DNA of 64,000 nucleotides, taken from NCBI GenBank assembly GCA_964441025.1, contig CAYTXG010000010.1, forward strand, positions 1 to 64,000. Direction: 5' to 3'. Shown one piece after another: positions 1 through 9,295 of the stretch. The notes beneath the pieces are model-generated. The model searched no databases and was not told the origin of the DNA. It saw only the letters and a program-made list of their open reading frames with translations. The DNA comes from JAAZIN01 sp964441025 (GTDB lineage Bacteria; Bacillota; Dethiobacteria; DTU022). Every line of letters starts with the position of its first letter. The stretch's first letter is position 1. The position numbers and the translations under genes are program-made.

Positions 1-1056
1 ACGCTTTACCTGGGAAGTCCGGAGCGCGAGGGGATGGGATCTGCCGGACTCCCCGCGGAGTCCCGCTTCCAACTTCCCCTTTCAGGGGGGCTCAACCCCA
101 CAGGCGACCTGATCACCTTTCAACGCCTTTGCATGCTGCTGCGCAGGCTCCGCCCCGCCTTGCTGCATGCCCACGGGTTCAAGGCGGCGTTGCACGGCCT
201 TGCCGCAGCGAAGTGGGCGAAGGTGCCTGTCCTCGTCACAATCCACAACTATCCCGCCCACCGGGCCGCCCTGTTTTTACCTGCCGCCGTTAAAGCGCTG
301 GGCGCTCATAAAGCGTACTACATTGCTGTTTGCGAAACGCTGGCCGTGGAGCTGGCCGCTCAGGGTATACCACGGGAGAGAATCAGCGTTATTCACAACG
401 GGATTGACCCCGCCTCTTTCGAGAAGGCCGCCGCGGAGAGGTCCGACCGGCGCCGGGCGGGAGGCGGCATAGTTGTCGGCACGGCGGCCCGCTTTGCGCC
501 CCAAAAGGGACTGCCTTATTTTCTGCAGGCCGCTGCCGCGCTGGCGCCGCTTTTTCCTGGAATGCGCTTCCTGATCGCCGGGGACGGGCCATGCCGTCCC
601 GTTCTGGAGAGGCAGGCCCTGCGGCTGGGCCTTTCGGGGCGACTCTCATTTTGCGGCTATTGCCCCGATCTGCCGCGGCGGCTGGCAGATATCGATATCT
701 TTGTGCTCCCCTCCCTGACGGAGGGTTTTCCGCTGGCCCTGCTCGAGGCGGCTGCCGCCGGCTGCGCGGTGGTGGCATCCGCTGTGGGGGGGCTTCCCGA
801 GGTCATTGCCGGCGGTGTACACGGGCTCCTGGTCCCGCCCGCCGACGGGGCGGCGCTGGCGCAAGCCGTGGCCGCCCTGGCCCGGGATCCGGCCCGCGCC
901 CGGCGGCTGGCCCGGGCCTGCCGTGAGCGCGTTGCACGCCACTTTACCCTGGAGCGGATGCTTTCCCGGACCGCCGCCCTCTACAATCAGCTTACCGGCG
1001 GCTTCAGACACCGGGCGGCGGGTTTTTCCGGCTGCGGGAATGCAGGTGAGGGGTGA
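1..1056 (+). CDS. Glycosyltransferase family 4 protein, 5'-truncated by the window
   Basis: The reading frame is open from base 1, so the ATG at 34 is probably internal and the N-terminus lies outside the window. The visible part carries the C-terminal Rossmann half of a GT-B glycosyltransferase: a nucleotide-sugar region with TAARFAPQKG and the GT4 E-x7-E motif in LTEGFPLALLEAAAAG (around 718-765). GT4 enzymes move a sugar from a nucleotide donor to a lipid or polysaccharide acceptor at the cytoplasmic membrane face; donor and acceptor cannot be read here. The stop overlaps the GTG start of the next gene (GTGA), so the two are probably co-translated and may share an envelope role. Confidence 0.85.
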   Translation, partial: TLYLGSPEREGMGSAGLPAESRFQLPLSGGLNPTGDLITFQRLCMLLRRLRPALLHAHGFKAALHGLAAAKWAKVPVLVTIHNYPAHRAALFLPAAVKALGAHKAYYIAVCETLAVELAAQGIPRERISVIHNGIDPASFEKAAAERSDRRRAGGGIVVGTAARFAPQKGLPYFLQAAAALAPLFPGMRFLIAGDGPCRPVLERQALRLGLSGRLSFCGYCPDLPRRLADIDIFVLPSLTEGFPLALLEAAAAGCAVVASAVGGLPEVIAGGVHGLLVPPADGAALAQAVAALARDPARARRLARACRERVARHFTLERMLSRTAALYNQLTGGFRHRAAGFSGCGNAGEG

Positions 1057-3377
1057 TTCGAAAAAACGGCCCCCGTTGCGGCATCGGCTTTTTTGCCGGC
1101 CCGGCGTCTAAAGCGGCGCTGCTCCTGTTAGCCCTGTTGTTGATCCCCCAGTGGCTCCATGCAGCGGAAGCCTCCAGGGCTTCCCTGGACTCTGCAGCTG
1201 TTGGGAGCGGCAGCGGAAAGGTGGTGCTGCTGCTGGCCGACAGGCTCACTTATGGCGACCTGCGCACCGCGGCGGGGCCGAACCTGACGCAGCTTCTTGA
1301 GGAGGGCGCCGTTGCCCTGATGAATGTGCGAACCGGGCGGGCGGGGAGCGAAAGCGGATACTTGAGCCTGGGCACCGGATCCCGGGCCGCCGCCGGGGGG
1401 GAGGGGGGAGCGGCATTCCAAAAGGGCGAAATGTTCGAAGGGGAGCGGGCTGAAACAATCTTTGAGCGACGCACCGGAAGCCCCCCCCGGGGTGCCGTCT
1501 TTCATCTCCAGGTCGGCGCGCTGCGGGAAAAAAACAGCGTTTTGCCCTACCCGGTAACGGTGGGTCTGTTGGGGGAGATGCTGAAAGAAAAAGGGTTGTC
1601 TGCGGCGGTCTGGGGCAATGCCGACGCCGCCGCCCCCAACCGCAGCGCCGTGATGATCGCCATGGATTCCGGCGGGGCGGTCCCAGCCGGAGCGGTGGGT
1701 GAAGAGCTGCTCCGGGAGGCGGTGCTTTATCCCTATGGGCGGCGCACCGCCGCCGAAGCCCTGGCTGCCGCTGTTGCGGAAAATTTCGCTGCCGCCGACC
1801 TGCATGTCGTTGAATTCGGCGACAGCAGCCGCCTGGATGATTACTGGCCCTGCCTGGCGCCGGACAGGGGGGCAGAGCTTTTTAGAATGACCATGAACAA
1901 CCTGGATGCCCTTCTCGGCAGGCTGCAGCCCCTGCTCAGGAAAGAAAACTGCACCCTGCTCCTGCTGTCGCCGTCGCTGCCGCTGAACCGCCCGGCGGGC
2001 GGGGAGCAGTTCACCCCTTTGGTTCTTGCAGACGCCGGCAACTCCGGTTCAGGTCTGCTTGCCGGCGCCGCAACCCGTCGCCCGGGCCTGGTTCAGAACA
2101 GCGATCTGCCCTCCATGATCCTGCACCTGCTGGCGGATGCCGGGGAGGGGGCCTCACCCGCCCAGGCGGTCCCCTTTGCCCTGGTCCAGGACAGGGATCC
2201 CCTTGCCTTTCTGCAGCGCTTCAGCAGCCATACGGCGCTGGTGTACAGCCAGCGTCCCCCGCTGTTAAAAATCTATGTTGCTCTCCTGGTGGCCGCCCTC
2301 CTGGCCGGACTGGCTTCACTGCTACTGAAGCTGCGCCTGCTCCATGGCCCGCTGTCAGAGCTGATCCGGTTTTTGCTTTTCATCCCGCCGGCCTTTCTCC
2401 TGCTGCCCGGGTTGCTTGCTTTTCCACAGCCGGCGCCGTGGCAAAGCGGCCTCGTTCTTCTGGGGGCGGCGCTGCTGCTCTTTTTGCTGTTCCATCCCTT
2501 GCAGAGGTACAGCTACCGTCTTTACTGGGCTTTCCTCGGCTGGGGGACCGCCCTCGCTCTTATTGCGGACACCCTTTTGGGGGCTCCCCTGCAGCAGCTC
2601 TCCATGTTGAGTTACGACCCGGCAGGCGGGGCGCGCTACTACGGGGTGGGCAACGAATATATGGGTGTGCTCATCGGAGCGGCCCTGCTGGGAACGGTCT
2701 CCCTGACAGCTTATATCACCGGAGAAAGGGCGGCGCCGCGCCGAAAAAGCATCTTTCCCCTGACGGCGGCGGCGCTGCTTTACGGCATCATCGTTTTTAT
2801 TCTGGCGGCTCCCAATCTGGGAGCCAATCTTGGCGGGACTCTCACGGCAGCCGTTGCTTTCGGGGCGGCCCAGGCGGAGCTTACCGGGATGGGGGCGGCG
2901 AGGAGGAAAACAGTGCTGAGCGTGGCTGCTTTTCTCACCCTGGCTGCGGCATTGCTCTGGATCCTGAACGGGTGCCTGCCGCAGCTTCCGCCGTCTCATG
3001 TGGGCCGCTTCGGTGAGATGGTTCTCTCTCGCGGCCCCGCCGGTTTCTGGGAGACAGCCCTGCGCAAGCTGAGCATGAATGCAAAACTGGTGCGCTATTC
3101 CATCTGGGGGCGGGCCCTGGTTACCCTGGTGGGGCTCTGCGCGGTGCTGTCGCTTTACCCCGGCGGACTGCGGCAGCGCCTGTGCAGGGAGCGCCCATAC
3201 CTTGTTGCCGGCGTGACCGCAGCCCTGGCCGGCGCCGCCGCCGCGCTGCTGACAAATGATTCGGGAGTGGTGGCAGCGGCAACGCTCCTTCTCTATGCGG
3301 TTCCCCCTGCGCTGGTCATGCTCATGCAGGAAAATCGCGCTCCGGGGCAAGATATAAAAGGCAGGGGGCAGGATTAA
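1053..3377 (+). CDS. Large polytopic membrane protein with extracytoplasmic N-terminal domain
   Basis: 774 residues from a GTG start overlapping the upstream stop. An N-terminal hydrophobic segment (LLLLALLLIPQW) is followed by about 370 residues predicted outside the membrane. This part has a start like GKVVLLLADRLTYGDL and a later LLLLSPSLPLN segment, a layout that resembles alkaline-phosphatase-like folds, although I cannot identify a complete metal site. From about residue 405 there are roughly ten hydrophobic segments up to the C-terminus. The family looks like an uncharacterised Bacillota membrane protein. Coupling to a glycosyltransferase suggests an envelope polymer or lipid-modification role, which is inference only. 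Confidence 0.7.
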   Translation: MIRKNGPRCGIGFFAGPASKAALLLLALLLIPQWLHAAEASRASLDSAAVGSGSGKVVLLLADRLTYGDLRTAAGPNLTQLLEEGAVALMNVRTGRAGSESGYLSLGTGSRAAAGGEGGAAFQKGEMFEGERAETIFERRTGSPPRGAVFHLQVGALREKNSVLPYPVTVGLLGEMLKEKGLSAAVWGNADAAAPNRSAVMIAMDSGGAVPAGAVGEELLREAVLYPYGRRTAAEALAAAVAENFAAADLHVVEFGDSSRLDDYWPCLAPDRGAELFRMTMNNLDALLGRLQPLLRKENCTLLLLSPSLPLNRPAGGEQFTPLVLADAGNSGSGLLAGAATRRPGLVQNSDLPSMILHLLADAGEGASPAQAVPFALVQDRDPLAFLQRFSSHTALVYSQRPPLLKIYVALLVAALLAGLASLLLKLRLLHGPLSELIRFLLFIPPAFLLLPGLLAFPQPAPWQSGLVLLGAALLLFLLFHPLQRYSYRLYWAFLGWGTALALIADTLLGAPLQQLSMLSYDPAGGARYYGVGNEYMGVLIGAALLGTVSLTAYITGERAAPRRKSIFPLTAAALLYGIIVFILAAPNLGANLGGTLTAAVAFGAAQAELTGMGAARRKTVLSVAAFLTLAAALLWILNGCLPQLPPSHVGRFGEMVLSRGPAGFWETALRKLSMNAKLVRYSIWGRALVTLVGLCAVLSLYPGGLRQRLCRERPYLVAGVTAALAGAAAALLTNDSGVVAAATLLLYAVPPALVMLMQENRAPGQDIKGRGQD

Positions 3378-3433
3378 AGGAAGATCAATGGAATATCTTA
3401 GCTTGGGAAATCCAACCAGGGAGGGTTGCTACT

Positions 3434-4738
3434 TTGGCAGATCAAAATATAAATATAATGCTGCCCAACGGGGTTCGGCTCACCTTTATCCGCACCTCTA
3501 AATTCAAGACCATCAGCATGGCCCTGTTCATCCACCAGGAGCTTGCTGCAGGCAAGGCCGCGCTAACGGCGCTGCTTCCCGCGGTTCTGGAGCGCGGCAG
3601 CCGGCAGTATCCGGACAATCTAACCCTGCGCCGGGCGCTGGAAGAGCTTTACGGCGCCGAACTCACCACCGATGTGCATAAAAAGGGGGAGCGGCATCTT
3701 ATATCCTGTTCGCTGGAGATAATGCACGGCAAGTACGTGGGAGAAGGGGAGCAGATGCTGCGCCGGGGGCTGTCCATCCTCGGCGCGATCATCGGTGATC
3801 CCCTGGTTATCGACGGCGGTTTCAAGGAGCCTTACGTGGTCCAGGAGAAGGAGCAGCTGGCCGATATTATCAGGGGTCTGATCAATGACAAGGCACTCTA
3901 CGCCGTTGAAAAATGCCTGCAGGGCATGTGCGCAAAGGAGAGATTCGGCGTCTTCAGGTACGGATCCCTGGAGGGACTGGATGGAATCAGCCCCGTTTCC
4001 CTCTGGCGCTACTACCGCGAGATCCTCTCCGCCAACCCGGTGGAACTGTACATAGTGGGCGATCTGGAGGCGCAGCAGGTGGAGGAGGCGGCCCGGGAGA
4101 CGGTGCGCTTCCACCGCGGGCCGCAAACGGGGGCCCCGGGCCTGCCTGATACGGAGATCTATTTTGAACCTGCTGAAGTGAAATTTGTTGAAGAGGCGAT
4201 GGCGGTGGGCCAGGCCAAGCTGGTTCTCGGCTACCGCACCAATATCGCCTACAGCGACCCGCTCTATTTCGCGCTGGTCATGTACAGCGGCATCCTGGGG
4301 GGTTTTCCCCATTCCAAGCTTTTTCTAAATGTTCGCGAGAAAGCGAGCCTGGCTTACTATGCCCATTCGCGCCTGGAGAGGCATAAAGGGCTCATGCTCA
4401 TTGCCGCCGGCATTGAGGGAGGCAGGTACGAGCAGGCGCGGCAGATAATCGAGCAGCAGGTTGAGGATATGGCTCGCGGGCGGATCAGCGAGGTCGAACT
4501 GGAGAACACGCGGCGGGGCCTGGTTGACCAGCTCCGCGCCGGGGAAGACAACCCCTACCAGTTTATCAACAGGCAGCTGGACGGCGGGATCGGCGGAAAA
4601 CAGTATACCACGGCGGAGATGATCCGGGCCATAGAAGAGGTCGGCCCGGGAGAGATCACAGCTGTAGCGGAGAAGGTCAGGCTTGATACCGTGTACCTGC
4701 TGCGGAGTGAGGAAGGGGTTGAAACCCATGGTCAATGA
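3434..4738 (+). CDS. yfmF: M16-family peptidase-like protein YfmF (inactive partner)
   Basis: 434 residues. A TTG start at 3434 is chosen because AGGGAGG lies about 8 nt upstream. The sequence has the M16 (pitrilysin-like) fold signature, with LERGSRQYPDNLTLRRALEE at the N-terminus and the later GFPHSKLFLNVREKASLAYY motif typical of the second half. It lacks the HxxEH zinc motif, as expected for YfmF, the non-catalytic partner. In Bacillus this protein and YfmH are annotated as associated with EF-P 5-aminopentanol modification. The next gene starts inside its last codons, so the two subunits are translationally coupled. Confidence 0.88.
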   Translation: MADQNINIMLPNGVRLTFIRTSKFKTISMALFIHQELAAGKAALTALLPAVLERGSRQYPDNLTLRRALEELYGAELTTDVHKKGERHLISCSLEIMHGKYVGEGEQMLRRGLSILGAIIGDPLVIDGGFKEPYVVQEKEQLADIIRGLINDKALYAVEKCLQGMCAKERFGVFRYGSLEGLDGISPVSLWRYYREILSANPVELYIVGDLEAQQVEEAARETVRFHRGPQTGAPGLPDTEIYFEPAEVKFVEEAMAVGQAKLVLGYRTNIAYSDPLYFALVMYSGILGGFPHSKLFLNVREKASLAYYAHSRLERHKGLMLIAAGIEGGRYEQARQIIEQQVEDMARGRISEVELENTRRGLVDQLRAGEDNPYQFINRQLDGGIGGKQYTTAEMIRAIEEVGPGEITAVAEKVRLDTVYLLRSEEGVETHGQ

Positions 4739-6035
4739 CAGGAATAAAAGAGTGCGTGAATTTGCCGAGCTGCAGGAAACACTTGTTTGCTACACAATTT
4801 ACCCGGGGATGCCCCTGTACATCCTTCCCAAGCCCGGCTACCAGAAAAAATATGCCGCCTTTGCCGCCCACTTCGGCTCCATCGACAACCGCTTCCAGGT
4901 GGAAGGCGCCGCCGAACCGGTCACAATTCCGGAAGGGGTGGCTCATTTTCTGGAGCACAAGCTTTTTGAGGATGAGCGGGGGAATGTGTTCGACCGTTTT
5001 GCCGCCCACGGCGCCTCATCCAATGCCTATACCACCTTTACGCATACCAGCTACCTTTTCTCGACAACGGATCACTTTTCAGAATGCCTGGAGCTGCTTC
5101 TTGACTTTGTGCAGGAGCCCTATTTTACCGGGGAATCGGTGAGCAAGGAGCAGGGGATCATCGGGCAGGAGATCGGCATGTACCAGGACAGCCCCCAATG
5201 GCGGGTTTTCTTTGATCTTTTGCAGTCGCTTTACGAGCGCCACCCTGTGCGCGAGGATATCGTCGGCACGGTGGAGAGCATTGCCCGGATCACGCCCGAG
5301 CTGCTCTATCAATGCTACCGGCGTTTTTACCATCCGGGCAACATGGCCATGTTTGTTGTCGGCGATCTCGAGCCCGACGAGATCTGGAAGCAGGTCAGCG
5401 AGAATATCGAGCGTCACAATTACAGGGAACTTGCCCCCATCGCCAGGCTCTACCCCGAGGAGCCGGCAACGGTGCTGCGCCGGCGCACCAGCCGGGAGAT
5501 GGTTGTCTCCGAGCCGCTTTTTCACCTGGGCTTCAAGGATCCGGCGGCGGTGCGGCTTGAGGGGGAGGCGCTGCTGCGCCGCGAGAGCGCCATGGAGATC
5601 ATGCTCGATATTATCTTCGGCTCCAGCGAGGCGCTTTTCAACGAGCTATATGAAAATATGCTGATAGACGATCGCTTTGAAGCGGGCTACACCGCGGAGG
5701 CCGGCTATGCTTATATCCTCATCGGAGGGGAGACAAGGGACCCCGACCGGCTCTATGAGAGGATCATGGGCGCCATTGAAGAGGCGAAAAAAGCGGGATT
5801 CAGCGCCGGCCAGTTTGAGCGCCACCGGCGGGACCGCCTGGGCAGCTTCATGCGCCGCTTCAATTCCCTGGAATACATCGCCAACAATTACCTGGCCTAC
5901 CGCTTCCGCGGCAGCGACCTTTTCAACTATCCGGCTGTGTTGCAGCAGATTACCCTGGACGAGGTTTACTCCCTTGTTGAAGAGACGCTCATCCCCGAGA
6001 GGCACGCCGTCTCCATCATCACCCCCAAAAAATGA
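4728..6035 (+). CDS. yfmH: M16-family zinc peptidase YfmH (catalytic partner)
   Basis: 435 residues from the ATG at 4728, preceded by GGAAGGGG and overlapping the yfmF stop; an upstream in-frame ATG at 4683 lacks a good ribosome site. The zinc-binding HFLEH motif (HxxEH) near residue 68 and the downstream glutamate region QGIIGQEIGMYQDSP identify an active M16 metallopeptidase. With YfmF it should form a heterodimeric peptidase of the processing-peptidase type. The stop codon TGA is the first three bases of a dispersed palindromic repeat (6033-6061), so the end of this gene was shaped by the repeat. Confidence 0.9.
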   Translation: MVNDRNKRVREFAELQETLVCYTIYPGMPLYILPKPGYQKKYAAFAAHFGSIDNRFQVEGAAEPVTIPEGVAHFLEHKLFEDERGNVFDRFAAHGASSNAYTTFTHTSYLFSTTDHFSECLELLLDFVQEPYFTGESVSKEQGIIGQEIGMYQDSPQWRVFFDLLQSLYERHPVREDIVGTVESIARITPELLYQCYRRFYHPGNMAMFVVGDLEPDEIWKQVSENIERHNYRELAPIARLYPEEPATVLRRRTSREMVVSEPLFHLGFKDPAAVRLEGEALLRRESAMEIMLDIIFGSSEALFNELYENMLIDDRFEAGYTAEAGYAYILIGGETRDPDRLYERIMGAIEEAKKAGFSAGQFERHRRDRLGSFMRRFNSLEYIANNYLAYRFRGSDLFNYPAVLQQITLDEVYSLVEETLIPERHAVSIITPKK

Positions 6036-6061
6036 GTCAAGGGGACGGAGGATTTGACTCA
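6033..6061. repeat. 29-bp REP-like palindromic repeat, copy 1
   Basis: Arms TGAGTCA and TGACTCA flank the core AGGGGACGG, followed here by the AGGATT variant rather than TGACTT. Its first TGA is the yfmH stop codon. It belongs to the family that also bounds the RAYT transposase gene. Confidence 0.9.
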
Positions 6062-6155
6062 CTCTGCCATGGGCTGCCGACCAGGGTCAAGGTGCGTTCC
6101 TCCGGGGAGTTAGGTTTATCTTACGGGACCAGTTTTACACCGGCTGCACAAATTC

Positions 6156-6175
6156 GGGCGACCTGTAGGTCGCCC
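6156..6175. repeat. Perfect short palindrome in intergenic DNA
   Basis: GGGCGACC and GGTCGCCC form an 8-bp stem around TGTA. The 6062-6408 stretch has no convincing gene; this hairpin is its only clear structure. It resembles dispersed intergenic hairpins seen in many Bacillota genomes. There is no T-run, so a terminator role is uncertain. Confidence 0.6.
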
Positions 6176-6408
6176 CTTGTACACCGGCCAGACATGGGTC
6201 ACCCGGCACCGCCTGATCCATCCTGTTGCCGTATTCCCCGCAGAACCGGGTTCCAACGGGGCTTTTCGCCCTGCAGCATTCACATTTCAGCCCTTTTCCC
6301 TCCTATGCAGATCTTCTCCCGCTGCGCCAAGTATATCCTGCGATTAGAAAAGGTTGGCGAGCTATTCCCTTCGCTCCGGTTCACCACAGGCGAGGGTTTA
6401 ATAATTGC

Positions 6409-6437
6409 TTGCTCTTCAGAGGGAAAGCCGTTACAAT
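6409..6437 (+). promoter_or_regulatory. Candidate sigma-A promoter for the aminotransferase-reductase fusion
   Basis: TTGCTC and TACAAT are separated by 17 bp, ending about 50 bp before the start codon at 6489. The -10 is one mismatch from consensus and the -35 keeps the TTG. Confidence 0.45.
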
Positions 6438-6448
6438 AGTCAAAGAGC

Positions 6449-6470
6449 GTGTACACAAAATTGTGCACAA
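6449..6470. promoter_or_regulatory. Operator-like inverted repeats just downstream of the predicted transcription start
   Basis: Two perfect palindromes lie close together: GTGTACAC at 6449-6456 and TTGTGCACAA at 6461-6470. They sit between the predicted -10 and the GGGGAGG ribosome site, a typical position for a repressor site. The regulator is unknown. Confidence 0.35.
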
Positions 6471-6488
6471 ACAGCGGGGAGGAAAAAC

Positions 6489-9230
6489 ATGCATCCATTT
6501 ACTGAATATCTCAATCCTTACTTAGGCGATCTCCTGCAAAACATGGCCATGGATAAGAGCTTTGTGCGGGGGGATGGTTGCCATCTTTACGATGAATCCG
6601 GCAACCGCTATCTCGACTGCATAGCCGCTTACGGTGCGCTGCCCTTCGGGCATAACCCCCCGGAGATCTGGGAGGCGGTGACCGGTTTCCGCATCTCCGG
6701 GGAGCCCAATTTTGTGCAGCCCTCTTATCTCGACGCAGCGGGTTTGCTGGCGAAAGGGCTGGTGGAGACGGCTCCGCCTGGCCTGCGCTACGTCACCTTT
6801 ACCAACAGCGGCGCCGAAGCGGTGGAAGCTGCGCTGAAGCTCTGCCGCGCCGCCACCGGGCGTAAAGGGATCCTGGCAGCAGATAACAGCTTCCACGGCA
6901 AGACCCTGGGCGCGCTTTCCGCAACGGGGAACAGCGCCTACCAGGCGCCTTTTGGGACCCCGGTGGAGGGATTCGATTTTGTTAAATACGGGGATCCCGA
7001 TGCTTTGGAAGCCAAATTCGCGGCGGCGCCGCGGTTCTATGCCGCCTTTATCGCCGAGCCTATCCAGGGCGAGGGGGGGATTGTTGTGCCGCCGACGGAC
7101 TACCTTTCCCGGGTTAAAGAGATCTGCGCCCGCTACGGGGTTCTCCTGGTGGTGGATGAGATTCAGACCGGGCTGGGGAGAACTGGCCGTTTATTTGCCT
7201 GTGAAGAGGAAGGAGTTACACCGGACCTGCTGCTCCTGGCCAAAGCCCTGGGCGGCGGCCTTGTGCCCATAGGCGCCTGCCTAAGCACTGCAGAGGCATA
7301 CAGCGATCTCTTTGCGCTGAAGCATTCCTCGACCTTTGCGGGAAATTCACTGGCCTGCCGGGTGGGGCTCCGGGTGCTGGAGCAGCTTACTGCGGATAAC
7401 GGCGCACTGCTGCACCAGGTCCAAAAGCGGGGGCTGCTGTTGAAGGAGGGTCTTTACGCCCTGCAAGAAAAGTACCCGCACCTGATCAGTGCTGTGCGGG
7501 GGAGAGGTTTGATGCTCGGCCTGGAGCTGTCCATGGAGCGGCGCTCATATCCGGGCAGCCTTCTCGGATTTGCCGCCGAACAGGAGCTTCTGGCACCGGC
7601 TCTCTCCGCCTACCTGCTGAACCGGGAGCGGATTCGCGTGGCCCCCACGCTGAACGGCGGCGCCGTTATCCGTATTGAACCGCCGCTCATTATCACTGAC
7701 GCACAGTGCCGCCGAGCTTTGGAAGGCATTTCCGCCGCAATGGCGGTGCTGAACGAAGCAAATACGGCAAGATTCTTCTCATTTTTGGTTACAGATAAGT
7801 CGGAGCTGCGCGGACTCAAAGAACAGTTTTCTCCGGGCCCACCGGCGCCTGGCGGAGCGAAAACAGCAGCCGGCGGGCCTGTTCCGGCAGGTCAGCCGGA
7901 ACAAGCGGCAGCTGCCCCAACTGCCGGCGCCGCCGCCGCTTTCCCCGGTGCGGGTCGCTTTGCCTTCCTGCTTCATCCTCTTGACCTGCAGAGCTATTCG
8001 CAATTTGATAAAAGCCTGCTCCTTTTTAACGAGGATGAACTTGCCCGCCTGGCGAAAAGGTGGAGCAGCCTGATGGAGCCCTATGTGATCTCCCGGGTGG
8101 ATCTGGTATCAAAAGAGGGCGGCTGCGCCCGGGGTGAATTTATCGTTATACCGCGCACAGCCGTAGAGCTGTCCCGGATGCCCCGCGAAAAAGCACTGCA
8201 GGAGCTGCGGAAGGCGATGAATCTGGCCCGGGCGGGCGGCGCTGGTATTGTCGGTCTGGGCGCCTATACCGCCGTTGTCTCCATGGGCGGGCTCTACCTG
8301 AAAGACGAGAAAATCCCGCTGACCACCGGGAACAGCTACACCGTTGTCTCGGCGGCTGAAGCGGTTGGCGCCGCCTGCGGGAAGCTGGGGATACTGCCGC
8401 AGGGCAGCACCGTAGCGGTTATCGGGGGCGCCGGCTCCATCGGCAAGGGGGTGGCCCTGCTGCTTTCCGAAAGCGCGGGCGGGCTTATCCTGGTAGGGAA
8501 TCCTCACAGCAAAAAGAAGGCCTGCGGCGCTCAGCGGATGTGGGGGGTTGCTGCAGAGATCTACCGCTACCTGGCCCGGCTGCTGCAGGGGGGACGCCTT
8601 TTTCCCTGCGGCAGCATGGGTGATCGCCTGTCCCGCTGCGCAGCGCTGCCTTCGCCCGAAGCATCTCTGCAAGATTTCGTTGACTTTGCCCGCAGCGCTG
8701 CGCAACGGGGCGGGCCTATCCGGGTCGCTCTTTCCGCCAAAGAGGGGCTCGGCCGGGCAGGAATCGTGATCAGCGCCACCAGCAGCCGGGAAAAACTGAT
8801 CGGACCGGGCGATCTGCAGCCGGGAGCAGTTGTCTGTGATATCTCAAGGCCGCCCAATGTGAGCGAAGCGGTGGAGAACGAGCGCCCCGATGTCCTGGTT
8901 ATTGACGGCGGCGTTGTCGAGCTGCCCGGGCGCCCCGACCTGGGCTGGGATTTCGGATTCCCGCCGGGTCTGGCCTACGCCTGTATGGCCGAAACAATGA
9001 TGCTGGCCCTGGAGCGCCGCTACGAGCACTTCAGCCTGGGCTCCTCCGGGGTGAACCTGGATTCCATATTGCAGACCCGCCGGTGGGCCGGCCGTCACGG
9101 TTTCAAGCTGGCCGATCTGCGCAGCTTTGATCGCCCCTTGAGCAAAGGGCGCTGGGAGCAGCTGCTTGCCGCCCGCCGCGAACAAAAAACCGCCGTGAGC
9201 CACGGTGACAGTGAGTCAAGGGGACGGTGA
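6489..9230 (+). CDS. Class III aminotransferase fused to acyl-ACP reductase-like domain
   Basis: 913 residues from the ATG at 6489, preceded by GGGGAGG. Residues 1 to about 430 are a class III PLP aminotransferase (acetylornithine/4-aminobutyrate type) with the PLP lysine in LAKALGGG near residue 252. A Pro/Ala/Gly-rich linker follows to about residue 488. The remainder resembles cyanobacterial long-chain acyl-ACP reductase: a GGAGSIGKG dinucleotide site near 646 and ACMAETMML, whose Cys near 832 aligns with that family's catalytic Cys. The implied chemistry is acyl thioester to aldehyde to primary amine in one polypeptide, which is inference. The last five residues, ESRGR, and the stop are encoded by an inserted repeat. 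Confidence 0.8.
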   Translation: MHPFTEYLNPYLGDLLQNMAMDKSFVRGDGCHLYDESGNRYLDCIAAYGALPFGHNPPEIWEAVTGFRISGEPNFVQPSYLDAAGLLAKGLVETAPPGLRYVTFTNSGAEAVEAALKLCRAATGRKGILAADNSFHGKTLGALSATGNSAYQAPFGTPVEGFDFVKYGDPDALEAKFAAAPRFYAAFIAEPIQGEGGIVVPPTDYLSRVKEICARYGVLLVVDEIQTGLGRTGRLFACEEEGVTPDLLLLAKALGGGLVPIGACLSTAEAYSDLFALKHSSTFAGNSLACRVGLRVLEQLTADNGALLHQVQKRGLLLKEGLYALQEKYPHLISAVRGRGLMLGLELSMERRSYPGSLLGFAAEQELLAPALSAYLLNRERIRVAPTLNGGAVIRIEPPLIITDAQCRRALEGISAAMAVLNEANTARFFSFLVTDKSELRGLKEQFSPGPPAPGGAKTAAGGPVPAGQPEQAAAAPTAGAAAAFPGAGRFAFLLHPLDLQSYSQFDKSLLLFNEDELARLAKRWSSLMEPYVISRVDLVSKEGGCARGEFIVIPRTAVELSRMPREKALQELRKAMNLARAGGAGIVGLGAYTAVVSMGGLYLKDEKIPLTTGNSYTVVSAAEAVGAACGKLGILPQGSTVAVIGGAGSIGKGVALLLSESAGGLILVGNPHSKKKACGAQRMWGVAAEIYRYLARLLQGGRLFPCGSMGDRLSRCAALPSPEASLQDFVDFARSAAQRGGPIRVALSAKEGLGRAGIVISATSSREKLIGPGDLQPGAVVCDISRPPNVSEAVENERPDVLVIDGGVVELPGRPDLGWDFGFPPGLAYACMAETMMLALERRYEHFSLGSSGVNLDSILQTRRWAGRHGFKLADLRSFDRPLSKGRWEQLLAARREQKTAVSHGDSESRGR

Positions 9231-9240
9231 CTTTGACTCA
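9212..9240. repeat. 29-bp REP-like repeat, copy 2 (left end of RAYT unit)
   Basis: Arms TGAGTCA/TGACTCA with core AGGGGACGGTGACTT. The upstream fusion gene reads into it in the frame ESRGR and stops at the internal TGA. Confidence 0.92.
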
Positions 9241-9257
9241 CATCTTATGCAATTAAA

Positions 9258-9287
9258 TAGAGTCGGAGGGACGTTTACCTTGACTCA
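9258..9287. repeat. Degenerate REP-like repeat, copy 3
   Basis: TAGAGTC ... GAGGGACG ... TTGACTCA. The right arm is intact and the core is recognisable, but the left arm and spacer are changed. It lies between copy 2 and the transposase gene end. Confidence 0.65.
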
Positions 9288-9295
9288 CCGGTCGC

